Made by a program: the position numbers and the translations under genes. A stretch of DNA of 64,000 nucleotides from Paenibacillus_E qinlingensis_A (GTDB taxonomy: Bacteria > Bacillota > Bacilli > Paenibacillales > NBRC-103111), in NCBI RefSeq assembly GCF_031455095.1, contig NZ_JAVDSB010000002.1, positions 1-64,000 of the forward strand. Direction: 5' to 3'. Below the pieces are notes generated by a model. That model was given only the letters and a program-made list of their open reading frames with translations. It had not been told where the DNA came from and did not search any database. How positions within the stretch are numbered: position 1 is the first letter of the stretch; every line of letters begins with the position of its first letter. Shown here piece after piece: positions 9,371 to 16,798 of the stretch.

Positions 9371-10246
9371 TTACCCTTTCACAGCACCAATCATGACACC
9401 CTTCACAAAGAAACGTTGTAAGAATGGATAGACAATTAACATCGGTAATGTCATCACAACGACACCTGATGCTTTCACACCTTCCGGCGTAATCATTGCG
9501 GCCATTTCAGGCTGTGTATTGCTCAGTTCTTGCATCAAACTTTGATTCTGAATCATTTGTTGAACCAATACAGCTAGATTTAATTTGCTAGAATCATTAA
9601 TGAAAATTAGAACATTCATAAAAGAATTCCAATGAGCAACCGCATAGAATAAAGTTAAGGCAGCTAGAACTGGCAGTGACAAAGGCAATACAATTTGAAT
9701 GATCAAGCGCCATTCAGAGCAGCCATCAATACGCGAAGACTCCTCCAACTCTTCCGGCAAACCTTCGAAAAAACTTCTTAAAACCAAAAGATTATACACC
9801 GTAATCAAGCCAGGCAGCCACAGAGCGCCATAACTATTGAGAAGCCCCAACTTTTGGACCAATAAATAGGTTGGAATGAGTCCGGCTGAGAAGAGCATGG
9901 TGAAAATAATCGCGAATGAATAGAATTTGCGTCCAATAAAATAACGCTTAGACAGCGGGTATGCAGCCAGGATCGTGAATACCATGTTCAAGCAGGTACC
10001 TACCACGGTAATAATTACACTATTTTTAAAATCCGTAATGATTGGGCTTTCCTTAAATAGCGCTCTATAACCATCTAAGCTAAAGTTTACTGGCCAAAAG
10101 CTGACCATTCCTGACATTAACGCATGTTTATCACTGAGTGACAGAGCGAATATATGCACAATTGGCAACAAACAGCTGAGACCAATGATGAACAAAATAA
10201 TATAGTTGAGGCCGAAAAACATTTTTTCTCCACGTGTATGATTCAT
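9371..10246 (-). CDS. ABC sugar permease, LplC/YtcP type
   Basis: A 291-residue inner-membrane permease with six predicted membrane spans, starting after AAGGAGAAGCTT. The conserved cytoplasmic EAA loop that contacts the ATPase is seen as EELEESSRIDGCSEW near residues 160-175, and the C-terminus FVKGVMIGAVKG is typical of the LplC branch of CUT1 transporters. It would pair with the LplB-type permease immediately upstream and the binding lipoprotein immediately downstream to import oligosaccharides of the PL8/GH88 locus. Confidence 0.9.
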   Translation of the reverse strand: MNHTRGEKMFFGLNYIILFIIGLSCLLPIVHIFALSLSDKHALMSGMVSFWPVNFSLDGYRALFKESPIITDFKNSVIITVVGTCLNMVFTILAAYPLSKRYFIGRKFYSFAIIFTMLFSAGLIPTYLLVQKLGLLNSYGALWLPGLITVYNLLVLRSFFEGLPEELEESSRIDGCSEWRLIIQIVLPLSLPVLAALTLFYAVAHWNSFMNVLIFINDSSKLNLAVLVQQMIQNQSLMQELSNTQPEMAAMITPEGVKASGVVVMTLPMLIVYPFLQRFFVKGVMIGAVKG

Positions 10247-10288
10247 AAGCTTCTCCTTCTTAACGTTGTCCGTGCACAGCGAGGTCGC

Positions 10289-11275
10289 CTACCATAAGCC
10301 TTGGCCGAAACGGCGTGCAATGCGATTAGCTGCAAGTACCAAGATTAGACCTACAAGGGATTCAAACAATCCCATGGCTGTCGCAAGACTGAAATTCGCT
10401 TGCTGAATTCCGATTTTGTACATGAAGGTACTTATGACCTCCGAGACTTCAAGTACGGCATTATTCTGTAGGACAAACACTTGATCGAAACCTAACTCCA
10501 TCAGATGTCCGATTTTCAAAATCAACATGATAATGATCGTCGGCATAATCGCAGGCAGTGTAATCCGAGTCGTCTGCTGCCATTTATTCGCCCCATCAAT
10601 ACTGGATGCTTCATATAAGCTCTGGTCAATCGATGTAAGTGCAGCGAGATAAATAATCGCGTTCCAACCCGCTTCTTTCCAAACACCCGCTCCCAGATAA
10701 ATGGCAATCCAGGAACCCTCTTTATATAAGAACGGATACGTTTCGCCGAAAATCCTTTCAATCACATGACTGAGTGTTCCTGTACTTTGTGAAAAGACCG
10801 TAACGACGATCCCCCCCACAATAACCCAGTTCAGAAAATGTGGTAGATATACCAGCGTCTGAACCACTCGCTTAAACGCCATCTTTCTTACTTCATTGAG
10901 CAAGAGGGCTAGTACGATGGGAAGCGGAAAGCCGATTATGATACTTAACCCGCTTAGTTTAAGGGTGTTCCAAATGATACTAAAAATTTGTTTCGTCTGA
11001 AAAATCATTTTAAAGTTATCGAAAGCTGCCCAAGGGCTGCCCCAGATCCCTTTAATGAAGCTGTACTTCTTAAAGGCAATGACTAACCCCGTCATCGGGT
11101 AATATTTAAAAATAAGGAAGAAAGCGATGACAGGCACAAACATGATGTACAACGGAATGTTTTGTTTTAGTATGCGTTTGCCATACTTCCTTACTAACCA
11201 ATTGCTTTTGGTTTTAACTGTACTCGCCTTCTGATTCACCATCGCTGGTGTTGAAGGAGGGAGTGTTTGACTCAT
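10289..11275 (-). CDS. ABC sugar permease, LplB/YteP type
   Basis: A permease of 328 residues from the chosen start. A polar N-terminus of about 45 residues precedes the first span (IPLYIMFVPVIAFFLIF); the EAA loop reads YEASSIDGANKWQQ and is preceded by IDQS, characteristic of LplB proteins. The start at 11275 is preferred because AAGGA sits 10 bases upstream; the alternative 22 codons earlier has no ribosome binding site and would overlap the conserved element at 11339-11368. It forms the transporter core with the LplC-type gene 42 bases downstream. Confidence 0.88.
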   Translation of the reverse strand: MSQTLPPSTPAMVNQKASTVKTKSNWLVRKYGKRILKQNIPLYIMFVPVIAFFLIFKYYPMTGLVIAFKKYSFIKGIWGSPWAAFDNFKMIFQTKQIFSIIWNTLKLSGLSIIIGFPLPIVLALLLNEVRKMAFKRVVQTLVYLPHFLNWVIVGGIVVTVFSQSTGTLSHVIERIFGETYPFLYKEGSWIAIYLGAGVWKEAGWNAIIYLAALTSIDQSLYEASSIDGANKWQQTTRITLPAIMPTIIIMLILKIGHLMELGFDQVFVLQNNAVLEVSEVISTFMYKIGIQQANFSLATAMGLFESLVGLILVLAANRIARRFGQGLW

Positions 11276-11338
11276 CGGGTTCACATCCTTGCGCTGTAAT
11301 TTGTTGAGCTCATCGTACCTGTTGATCCGCCATCTGGA

Positions 11339-11368
11339 CAATATACATGATTTCGATCAGTTAACAGG
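11339..11368 (-). promoter_or_regulatory. Conserved 30-bp element upstream of lplB-type gene (copy 2)
   Basis: The plus-strand block from CAATATACATG to GTTAACAGG is identical at 26 of 30 positions to a block at 12662-12691 upstream of GH88. On the minus strand CTGTTA and TATATT lie 16 bases apart in both, so it may be a promoter with a conserved spacer (CGAAA) or an operator. Confidence 0.5.
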
Positions 11369-11390
11369 CTGATTTATCGTGGATATTTTC

Positions 11391-11469
11391 TGTCTGATAT
11401 ACACTTTTTCTTGGGATATACATGTGCAATTATGCGCTTTAGGGCCTGATAGAACGATGGATATACCAT
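11391..11469. promoter_or_regulatory. Cluster of GATATAC boxes between GH88 and the permease genes
   Basis: GATATACAC, GATATACATG and GATATACC occur within 80 bases, and ATATACATG is also the start of the conserved element next door. Repeated GTATATC boxes on the minus strand suggest binding sites for a regulator of the lyase locus, which has no regulator gene of its own. Confidence 0.35.
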
Positions 11470-11488
11470 TCTTTATCGATTAACCTCT

Positions 11489-12604
11489 TCATGCTTTTGC
11501 TATTGAAAATGTAGGGTAACCTTTCAGCTTTGCCAATGCTTCCATATAGTAGTAATCGCCGTAAATGAGCGGTTTGTTAATATTCTGATTGCCTGGCAGG
11601 TTGCCAGTCCCTGAAAGCAGAATCGCTTCTTCCGAATCATCTGCACGATAATGTTGCGTTAATGACTGCAAGATCGCACACGCTTGTTCCTTATAAAAGA
11701 GTGCTCGATCGCCTTCACATACCTCAGCTAGATCCAGCAATCCGCTTGCCGCAATCGCTGCGGCACTGGTATCGCGCGATGCCCTCTCGAAGGTAGGCAA
11801 TCGGAAGTCCCAATACGGCACCTTATCCTCAGGTAAGTGTGAGAGGAAGAATCCCGCCGCATGCTCCGCTGCTTCCAGCAGGTCGGCACGGCCGGTATGA
11901 CGGTAGCTGAGCACCGAGCCATAGATCGACCATGCCGAGCCCCGTGCCCATGCGGACTCTTCCGCATAGCCTTGGCCGCCAAGAGCGCCGGTGCGTTCCC
12001 CCGTCTCCGGGTCGAAGCAAACGACATGATACGCAGACCCATCCTTGCGAATAAACTGCTTGGTGACCATCTCAGCATGTGCTTCCGCGATATGCTTAAA
12101 GCGCGGATCGCCAGTTTGCTGCGTAGCCCAGTAGAGCACTGGCAAATTCATCAAACAATCGATGATTGCCCATCCTACACGCTCCGGATGATTCCATGCC
12201 CGGATGAAGCTTCCCTTGATGTTGAATCGCCCCGCCAAATGGCTAGCAATCTTCAAAGCTCGGCGTTTCGACTGTTCGTTGCCGGTCAGGTGCCAATTCG
12301 TGATCGCAGTTAATGTCCACATGAAGCCCATATCATGATCGAGAGCTTCATAAGCCTCGATGACAGTATCCATTTGTGTTTCACAGCTCTCAGCCAAGAG
12401 GCGTAATTGTTCATCTTGGCGATCTTGATAAATAAGCCACAAGATCCCTGGCCAGAACCCTGCTGTCCAGTAATGCGGCGAGGTCAATTGGAATTGCCCC
12501 TCATTCGATCCGTGAGGAAATGCTGCACCTACTCGCAGGCTCGTGTTCTTTACTTTGCGGACGCCTTGTTCCCAGGCATCTCCTATCCATTGTTCTTGTG
12601 TCAT
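11489..12604 (-). CDS. Unsaturated glucuronyl hydrolase, GH88
   Basis: A cytoplasmic (alpha/alpha)6-barrel hydrolase of 371 residues that should hydrate and release the delta-4,5-unsaturated uronic acid at the non-reducing end of lyase products. Characteristic motifs are HYWTAGFWPGILW (44-56), the DHDMGF motif at 89-94 and Asp149 in IIDCLMNLPVLYW, the second catalytic Asp of the family. Length matches known enzymes (about 370-380). The ATG at 12604 has GGGAG 9-10 bases upstream; the longer reading frame would begin with TTG inside the conserved element region and lacks a good site. It is the first gene of the PL8 locus and preceded by the terminator at 12694-12738, so transcription probably starts between them. 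Confidence 0.92.
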   Translation of the reverse strand: MTQEQWIGDAWEQGVRKVKNTSLRVGAAFPHGSNEGQFQLTSPHYWTAGFWPGILWLIYQDRQDEQLRLLAESCETQMDTVIEAYEALDHDMGFMWTLTAITNWHLTGNEQSKRRALKIASHLAGRFNIKGSFIRAWNHPERVGWAIIDCLMNLPVLYWATQQTGDPRFKHIAEAHAEMVTKQFIRKDGSAYHVVCFDPETGERTGALGGQGYAEESAWARGSAWSIYGSVLSYRHTGRADLLEAAEHAAGFFLSHLPEDKVPYWDFRLPTFERASRDTSAAAIAASGLLDLAEVCEGDRALFYKEQACAILQSLTQHYRADDSEEAILLSGTGNLPGNQNINKPLIYGDYYYMEALAKLKGYPTFSIAKA

Positions 12605-12661
12605 TCTCTCTACACTCCCTCCGTTGAATGTCCCAAGCATATCTATCGGAAGCCGCTGGCT

Positions 12662-12691
12662 CAATATACATGTTTTCGTTGGGTTAACAGG
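12662..12691 (-). promoter_or_regulatory. Conserved 30-bp element upstream of GH88 (copy 1)
   Basis: First copy of the element also found at 11339-11368. It lies about 58-87 bases upstream of the GH88 start codon, directly after the terminator of the preceding transcription unit, so it is well placed to be the promoter/operator of the lyase locus. Confidence 0.5.
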
Positions 12692-12693
12692 AA

Positions 12694-12738
12694 CATGAAA
12701 AAGGCGCCATGCAAGGGATATACCCTTGCGTGGCGCCT
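12694..12738 (-). terminator. Rho-independent terminator after the aldo/keto reductase unit
   Basis: A 16-bp stem (AGGCGCCAYGCAAGGG with one G-U pair) and 5-nt loop, followed on the minus strand by TTTTTCATG. Confidence 0.9.
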
Positions 12739-12768
12739 CATGGCGGGTGGGATTTTAAAATAAATGGT

Positions 12769-12921
12769 TTACATAAATTCTACCCACTTGCAATCTTCTT
12801 CCAAATAATCTCTTATCCCATTCTTATTGCGGTTCACTCGTGGAATAAGACCGATTCGTTCATAATAGCGAAGTGTATCCTGAGATAATTCATACGTTTG
12901 GCTTACTTCCGCAATCAGCAT
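12769..12921 (-). pseudogene. Truncated MerR-family regulator (AdhR/YraB-like), 50 residues
   Basis: The reading frame begins at the base after the stop of the aldo/keto reductase and encodes a clear MerR N-terminus: YELSQDTLRYYERIGLIPRV, then NRNKNGIRDY and DCKWVEFM before TAA. Intact relatives are about 130-140 residues with a dimerising helix and effector region; here only the winged-helix DNA-binding part remains. The sequence after the stop runs into 30 bases of unrelated DNA and a terminator. The aldo/keto reductase promoter still carries a perfect MerR-type operator, so this was probably its regulator. It may be dead, or a mini DNA-binding peptide. Confidence 0.8.
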
Positions 12922-13902
12922 TTAGACTGCACCCACTACCCGATGCGGAACATATTGCTCTTCTAATGAAGCAATTTCTTCCGGGGTTAATGTAACGGAA
13001 AGCGCAGCTACCGCATCATCCAGATGGGCGTTTTTCGTAACGCCGATAATCGGAGCCGTGACAGGTTCCTTCTGCAGCAACCAGGCAAGTGCAATTTGTG
13101 CCCGCGGCAGACTACGTTTTTCAGCAATGACTGCAAGTTGTTCCACAATCGGGAGATCCTTGCTTGCAAACGCATCATATTTGGATTTCTGCGCTTGGTC
13201 AGTTTCAGAACGATGCGTCGTTTCCGACCAATCACGTGTTAACCTTCCTGATGCGAGTGGGCTGTAGGGGATCACGCCGATTTTTTGATCCTTACAAAGC
13301 GGCATCATCTCCCGCTCCTCTTCGCGGTAAATGAGGTTTAGATGATTCTGCATCGATACAAACCGGGTCCACCCATTTTTTTCAGCGACATGTAAGGCCT
13401 TCTGAAACTGCCATGCGTACATCGCAGAAGCACCAATATATCTTGCTTTTCCAGCTTTCACAACATCATGCAGGGCTTCCATCGTTTCTTCAATAGGGGT
13501 ATGGTAATCCCAGCGATGGATTTGATAAAGATCTACATAATCCGTTCCTAGTCGCTTAAGGCTCTTATCAATCTCACTCAGGATTGCTTTTCGGGAAAGA
13601 CCAGCCCCATTGGGACCTTGATGCATACGAAAATGAACCTTTGTCGCGATGACAAGCTCATCCCGGTTCGCATAATCTTTCAGTGCTCGTCCAACAATCT
13701 CTTCGCTAGTTCCGTCCGAATAAATATTAGCCGTATCAAAAAAATTGATACCGAGCTCTAATGCCCTTTTGATAATAGGCCGACTGTCCTCCTCATTAAG
13801 GACCCAAGGATGCGTCCACCGCTCAGCAACACCAAAGCTCATACAACCCAGACTGATTCGCGATACGTCCAAGCCCGTATTTCCAAGTTTCACATAGTCC
13901 AT
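12922..13902 (-). CDS. Aldo/keto reductase
   Basis: A cytoplasmic NADPH-dependent reductase of 326 residues with a TIM-barrel fold. The tetrad is visible: Asp in FFDTANIY, Tyr in the same segment, Lys in VIATKVHF and His in YQIHRWDYHTP. The C-terminal IIGVTKNAHLDDAV is the usual NADP phosphate-binding strand. The start at 13902 (MDYVKLGNTGLDVSRI) follows GAGGAAC; nine extra codons upstream are less likely. Regulation is unusually readable: a TTGACT/TAGAAT promoter with a 19-bp spacer and a perfect palindrome, the layout that MerR activators need. Relatives under such control reduce reactive aldehydes; the substrate here is unknown. Confidence 0.88.
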   Translation of the reverse strand: MDYVKLGNTGLDVSRISLGCMSFGVAERWTHPWVLNEEDSRPIIKRALELGINFFDTANIYSDGTSEEIVGRALKDYANRDELVIATKVHFRMHQGPNGAGLSRKAILSEIDKSLKRLGTDYVDLYQIHRWDYHTPIEETMEALHDVVKAGKARYIGASAMYAWQFQKALHVAEKNGWTRFVSMQNHLNLIYREEEREMMPLCKDQKIGVIPYSPLASGRLTRDWSETTHRSETDQAQKSKYDAFASKDLPIVEQLAVIAEKRSLPRAQIALAWLLQKEPVTAPIIGVTKNAHLDDAVAALSVTLTPEEIASLEEQYVPHRVVGAV

Positions 13903-13947
13903 CTTCGTGTTCCTCGCTTCCCTATACATCGTATTTTCTACCTCTTC

Positions 13948-13978
13948 ATTCTACTCCTTGGAGTTAACTCCAAGTCAA
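13948..13978 (-). promoter_or_regulatory. MerR-type promoter and operator of the aldo/keto reductase
   Basis: Minus strand: -35 TTGACT (13973-13978), 19-bp spacer, -10 TAGAAT (13948-13953). The spacer region holds the perfect 18-bp palindrome CTTGGAGTTAACTCCAAG (13957-13974). A 19-bp spacer with a central dyad is the hallmark of MerR-activated promoters. Confidence 0.82.
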
Positions 13979-14003
13979 GACAAGGTTTATCTCGTTCCTA
14001 TTC

Positions 14004-14588
14004 TCAGGACAATGAACGCATCAAGGTAAATTGCTTTGCTAGAAACACTGGTGTATAGGGCATATCCTTGCGGAGCCAAGCAACAATCGTTCCGATTAAA
14101 GCAGAAGAACCGTACCAGATGGCAATATCCTTTTGAACACCATTCGTAGTTAACGCAGCGTCTCCACCCATTCTTTCTATTCTTAAAGTAATTAATTCCG
14201 TCAACAAATTTAACAATCGCTCCGTAAAGATCGGCGTACGTCTGGACGCAAGGACGACTTTATAAAACTTAGCATTCTCAGCAAAATGCTCAAGCAAGTT
14301 CACCAACATCGTCCAATCATCTTCTTCGGTCATAGGTTGACTTTCTGAAGTCATGTTCAAACTACGATGGATGTCTTCAATCATGTCATCTGCTATTTTC
14401 TCCATCATGTCTGGGATGTCCTTATAATGAAGATAAAAAGTAACACGGTTGATTGTGGCACGCTCTGCGATCCGATTCACGGAAATTTTCTCAATATCCA
14501 TCTCCTGAAGTAACTCTATAAAAGCATCTTTCAGCAATTGACGTGTGCGAATAACTCGCGGGTCTGTACGTATTGTTCGATTATCCAT
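14004..14588 (-). CDS. TetR/AcrR family transcriptional regulator
   Basis: A 194-residue one-component repressor. The N-terminal helix-turn-helix spans about residues 13-60 (RTRQLLKDAFIELL ... ISVNRIAERATINRVTFYLHYKD), followed by a helical ligand-binding and dimerisation domain of the TetR_C_7-like type. It is divergent from gdhA with about 237 bases between their starts, and that gap contains the palindrome TTACATGACATGTAA, a candidate operator. It precedes the aldo/keto reductase on the same strand but a separate MerR-type promoter intervenes. Its effector cannot be guessed. Confidence 0.85.
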   Translation of the reverse strand: MDNRTIRTDPRVIRTRQLLKDAFIELLQEMDIEKISVNRIAERATINRVTFYLHYKDIPDMMEKIADDMIEDIHRSLNMTSESQPMTEEDDWTMLVNLLEHFAENAKFYKVVLASRRTPIFTERLLNLLTELITLRIERMGGDAALTTNGVQKDIAIWYGSSALIGTIVAWLRKDMPYTPVFLAKQFTLMRSLS

Positions 14589-14658
14589 TGTTCTAATGTC
14601 CTCTACTCTTACATGATAATTGGGTGAAACATGTATTTATTTACGCCATTTTAAAACG

Positions 14659-14741
14659 TGTAAATTATACTACAATCTGTAAATTTAGTCTAATGAACAC
14701 TTTATTCACATCAATTAGTAAGCTTACATGACATGTAAATT
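14659..14741. promoter_or_regulatory. Repeated TGTAAATT boxes and palindrome between tetR-type gene and gdhA
   Basis: TGTAAATT occurs at 14659, 14678 and 14734; the last is part of the perfect palindrome TTACATGACATGTAA (14724-14738). This is the best operator candidate for the divergent TetR regulator, and may influence gdhA. Confidence 0.45.
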
Positions 14742-14762
14742 TTGATTGCCCAATTGGCCGGA

Positions 14763-14798
14763 ATAGGGTAAAACTATACTAATAACTTTTTACCCTAT
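14763..14798 (+). promoter_or_regulatory. Leader hairpin in front of gdhA
   Basis: ATAGGGTAAAA (14763-14773) pairs with TTTTACCCTAT (14788-14798), an 11-bp perfect stem with a 14-nt loop, followed by TTTTAAAA and then, 13 bases after the stem, the gdhA ribosome binding site. It could be an attenuator if transcription starts upstream, or a DNA operator; TATACT in the loop could alternatively be a -10 box. Confidence 0.45.
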
Positions 14799-14825
14799 TT
14801 TAAAATTGCGAAGGTGGATGACAGC

Positions 14826-16196
14826 GTGTTAGTTCAAGTGGACAATGATGTAGCAGCAAGAGAATATGTAAATGGCATTTACGAAACTGTAGTCAAAAGA
14901 AACCCCAACGAAACAGAGTTCCATCAAGCTGTGAAAGAGATTATCGAGTCACTGATTCCGGTTCTCTCCAAGCAACCGAAGTATATCAAACACGGCATTC
15001 TTGAGCGTCTTGTAGAGCCTGAGCGTTTAATTACATTCCGAGTACCTTGGGTAGATGACCAAGGCGTTACACAAGTAAATCGCGGTTTCCGCGTTCAATT
15101 CAACAGTGCAATTGGACCTTACAAAGGTGGCTTGCGTTTCCACCCTTCCGTTAATGCCAGTATTATCAAATTTCTTGGATTTGAACAAACATTCAAAAAT
15201 TCCCTTACAGGTCAGCCGATTGGCGGCGGTAAAGGCGGCGCCGATTTTGATCCTAAAGGCAAGTCTGACAATGAAATCATGCGTTTCACTCAAAGTTTCA
15301 TGACAGAGCTTTATAAATATATCGGTCAAGACACAGACGTGCCAGCTGGCGATATCGGCGTAGGCGCTCGTGAGATTGGTTACATGTTCGGACAGTACAA
15401 ACGCATTAGCGGCGTGCATGAATCTGGTGTTCTGACAGGCAAAGGTATCATCTATGGCGGAAGCTTAGGTCGTACCGAAGCCACTGGCTATGGTTGTGTG
15501 TACTTTGTGAATGAAATGCTGCAAGCCCAAGGACTAAGCTTTGAGGGCAGCACAGTCGTCGTTTCAGGTTCCGGTAACGTTGCCACCTACTCCATCGAGA
15601 AAGCGGTTCAGCTAGGCGCGACAGTCGTCGCATGCAGCGACTCTAACGGCTACATTTATGATCCAAAAGGCATTTGCCTCGAGACGGTTAGACGCCTCAA
15701 AGAAGTTGAGAGATCCAGAATCAGCGAGTATGTCAAAGTACACCCTCACGCAACCTACCATGAAGGCTGTAATGGCATCTGGACGATTCCGTGCGATATC
15801 GCGCTTCCTAGCGCCACACAGAACGAGATTAATGAGGATGCTGCTAAGATTCTTGTACGTAACGGTGTCAAAGCTGTCGGTGAAGGTGCGAACATGCCAT
15901 CGACTCTGGAAGCCATTGACGTCTTCCTGCAAGCAGGCGTGCTATTTGGGCCGGCTAAGGCAGCTAATGCAGGCGGAGTTGCCGTATCCGCTCTTGAGAT
16001 GTCACAGAACAGCATGAGATACTCCTGGCAGTTCCATGAGGTTGACGATAAGCTTCATGCGATCATGAAAAATATCTACAGAAGCGCTGTCCAAGCTGCT
16101 GAGGAATATGGCCATCCAGGTAACTTTGTCGTTGGTGCCAATATTGCAGGATTTACCAAAGTGGCTGACGCCATGATCGCTCAAGGTGTTGTTTAA
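14826..16196 (+). CDS. gdhA: NADP-type glutamate dehydrogenase
   Basis: A hexameric-class glutamate dehydrogenase (456 residues) that would join 2-oxoglutarate and ammonia to glutamate. Visible motifs: KGGLRFHPSVN, the substrate-lysine loop GGGKGGADFDPKGKS, PAGDIGVGAREIGYM, the Rossmann segment VVVSGSGNVATYSIEKA, and GANMPSTLEA. Length fits the GdhA group (about 447-460). The GTG at 14826 is chosen because AAGGTGG lies 8 bases upstream; the GTG at 14814 is part of that site. It is the only plus-strand gene in the first 56 kb, with its own terminator at 16316-16364, so it is a monocistronic housekeeping gene between sugar loci. Confidence 0.95.
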   Translation: MLVQVDNDVAAREYVNGIYETVVKRNPNETEFHQAVKEIIESLIPVLSKQPKYIKHGILERLVEPERLITFRVPWVDDQGVTQVNRGFRVQFNSAIGPYKGGLRFHPSVNASIIKFLGFEQTFKNSLTGQPIGGGKGGADFDPKGKSDNEIMRFTQSFMTELYKYIGQDTDVPAGDIGVGAREIGYMFGQYKRISGVHESGVLTGKGIIYGGSLGRTEATGYGCVYFVNEMLQAQGLSFEGSTVVVSGSGNVATYSIEKAVQLGATVVACSDSNGYIYDPKGICLETVRRLKEVERSRISEYVKVHPHATYHEGCNGIWTIPCDIALPSATQNEINEDAAKILVRNGVKAVGEGANMPSTLEAIDVFLQAGVLFGPAKAANAGGVAVSALEMSQNSMRYSWQFHEVDDKLHAIMKNIYRSAVQAAEEYGHPGNFVVGANIAGFTKVADAMIAQGVV

Positions 16197-16315
16197 GAAG
16201 CATAAGGCTAGAGTTTAAGAAACATAAGGCTAACAGTAGTTAAAGTACCTAACATGTCTTTTATTGCTAGGTACAAGTAATAGACATGGCATGGGAACTT
16301 TAGTGCCTTAAAGTG

Positions 16316-16364
16316 ATAGGGTGTCCCAAAGTAGTTTCAGCTACTTTGGGACACCCTATTTTTG
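16316..16364 (+). terminator. Strong terminator after gdhA
   Basis: A perfect 19-bp stem (ATAGGGTGTCCCAAAGTAG) with a 6-nt loop ends in TTTTT. It lies 120 bases after the stop codon. Confidence 0.9.
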
Positions 16365-16463
16365 GTATGCTCGACCTCGGCGCTGCTGGCACTTACTTGC
16401 TTGCGCACAGAAAATTGTGCGCTAGGGCGTCAGCGCTGCTGGCAGTTGTAATGGAATTCATGT

Positions 16464-16703
16464 CGACAGTCTCTTATTTCGAGTTACACCGCTGCTTTCG
16501 CTCTTTCTCTCGCCTGTAACTCGATTATTGAGACTGTCGATTAATTATTTTGAGGGGTCCCAATTCCGTTAAATAGCTGAGATTCGTTCTACCAAGTCAT
16601 TTCTAATCGATTAAATATTTTTTCGGTTTGAACTAACTCATTAAAATCGATTGTAGGGCAAACGCTTGGGAATTAATCGACAGTCTCTTATTTCGAGTTA
16701 CAC
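16464..16703. repeat. Intergenic direct/inverted repeat copies
   Basis: The block starting CGACAGTCTCTTATTTCGAG and ending GTTACAC occurs at 16464-16489 and again at 16678-16703, and an inverted, slightly changed copy lies at 16516-16539. Copies one and two can form a long hairpin. The surrounding 16197-16798 region has no credible gene; it also holds short repeats of CATAAGGCTA and GCGCTGCTGGCA. Confidence 0.6.
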
Positions 16704-16751
16704 AGCTGTTTAAACGCTGCTGCACTCCACCTCCCGCAGCTTCCCCAACAC

Positions 16752-16780
16752 GCAAAAAGAGCTGCCTCCCGGCAGCTCTT
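16752..16780 (-). terminator. Terminator after the GH43 gene
   Basis: AAGAGCTGCC and GGCAGCTCTT form a 10-bp stem with a 4-nt loop, followed on the minus strand by TTTTTGCG. Confidence 0.85.
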
Positions 16781-16798
16781 CCTTTCCTTCCCAACCCT

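Noticed and set aside
12662..12691. Treating the shared 30-bp element as an insertion-sequence end
   Set aside because: There is no transposase, no target duplication, and both copies lie in the same orientation just upstream of genes of one operon.
15027..16184. Minus-strand frames opposite gdhA
   Set aside because: gdhA motifs on the plus strand are unambiguous; the antisense frames carry no domain.
16313..16519. A 68-codon frame spanning the gdhA terminator and the intergenic repeat
   Set aside because: It begins inside the terminator stem and consists of repeat sequence; not a gene.
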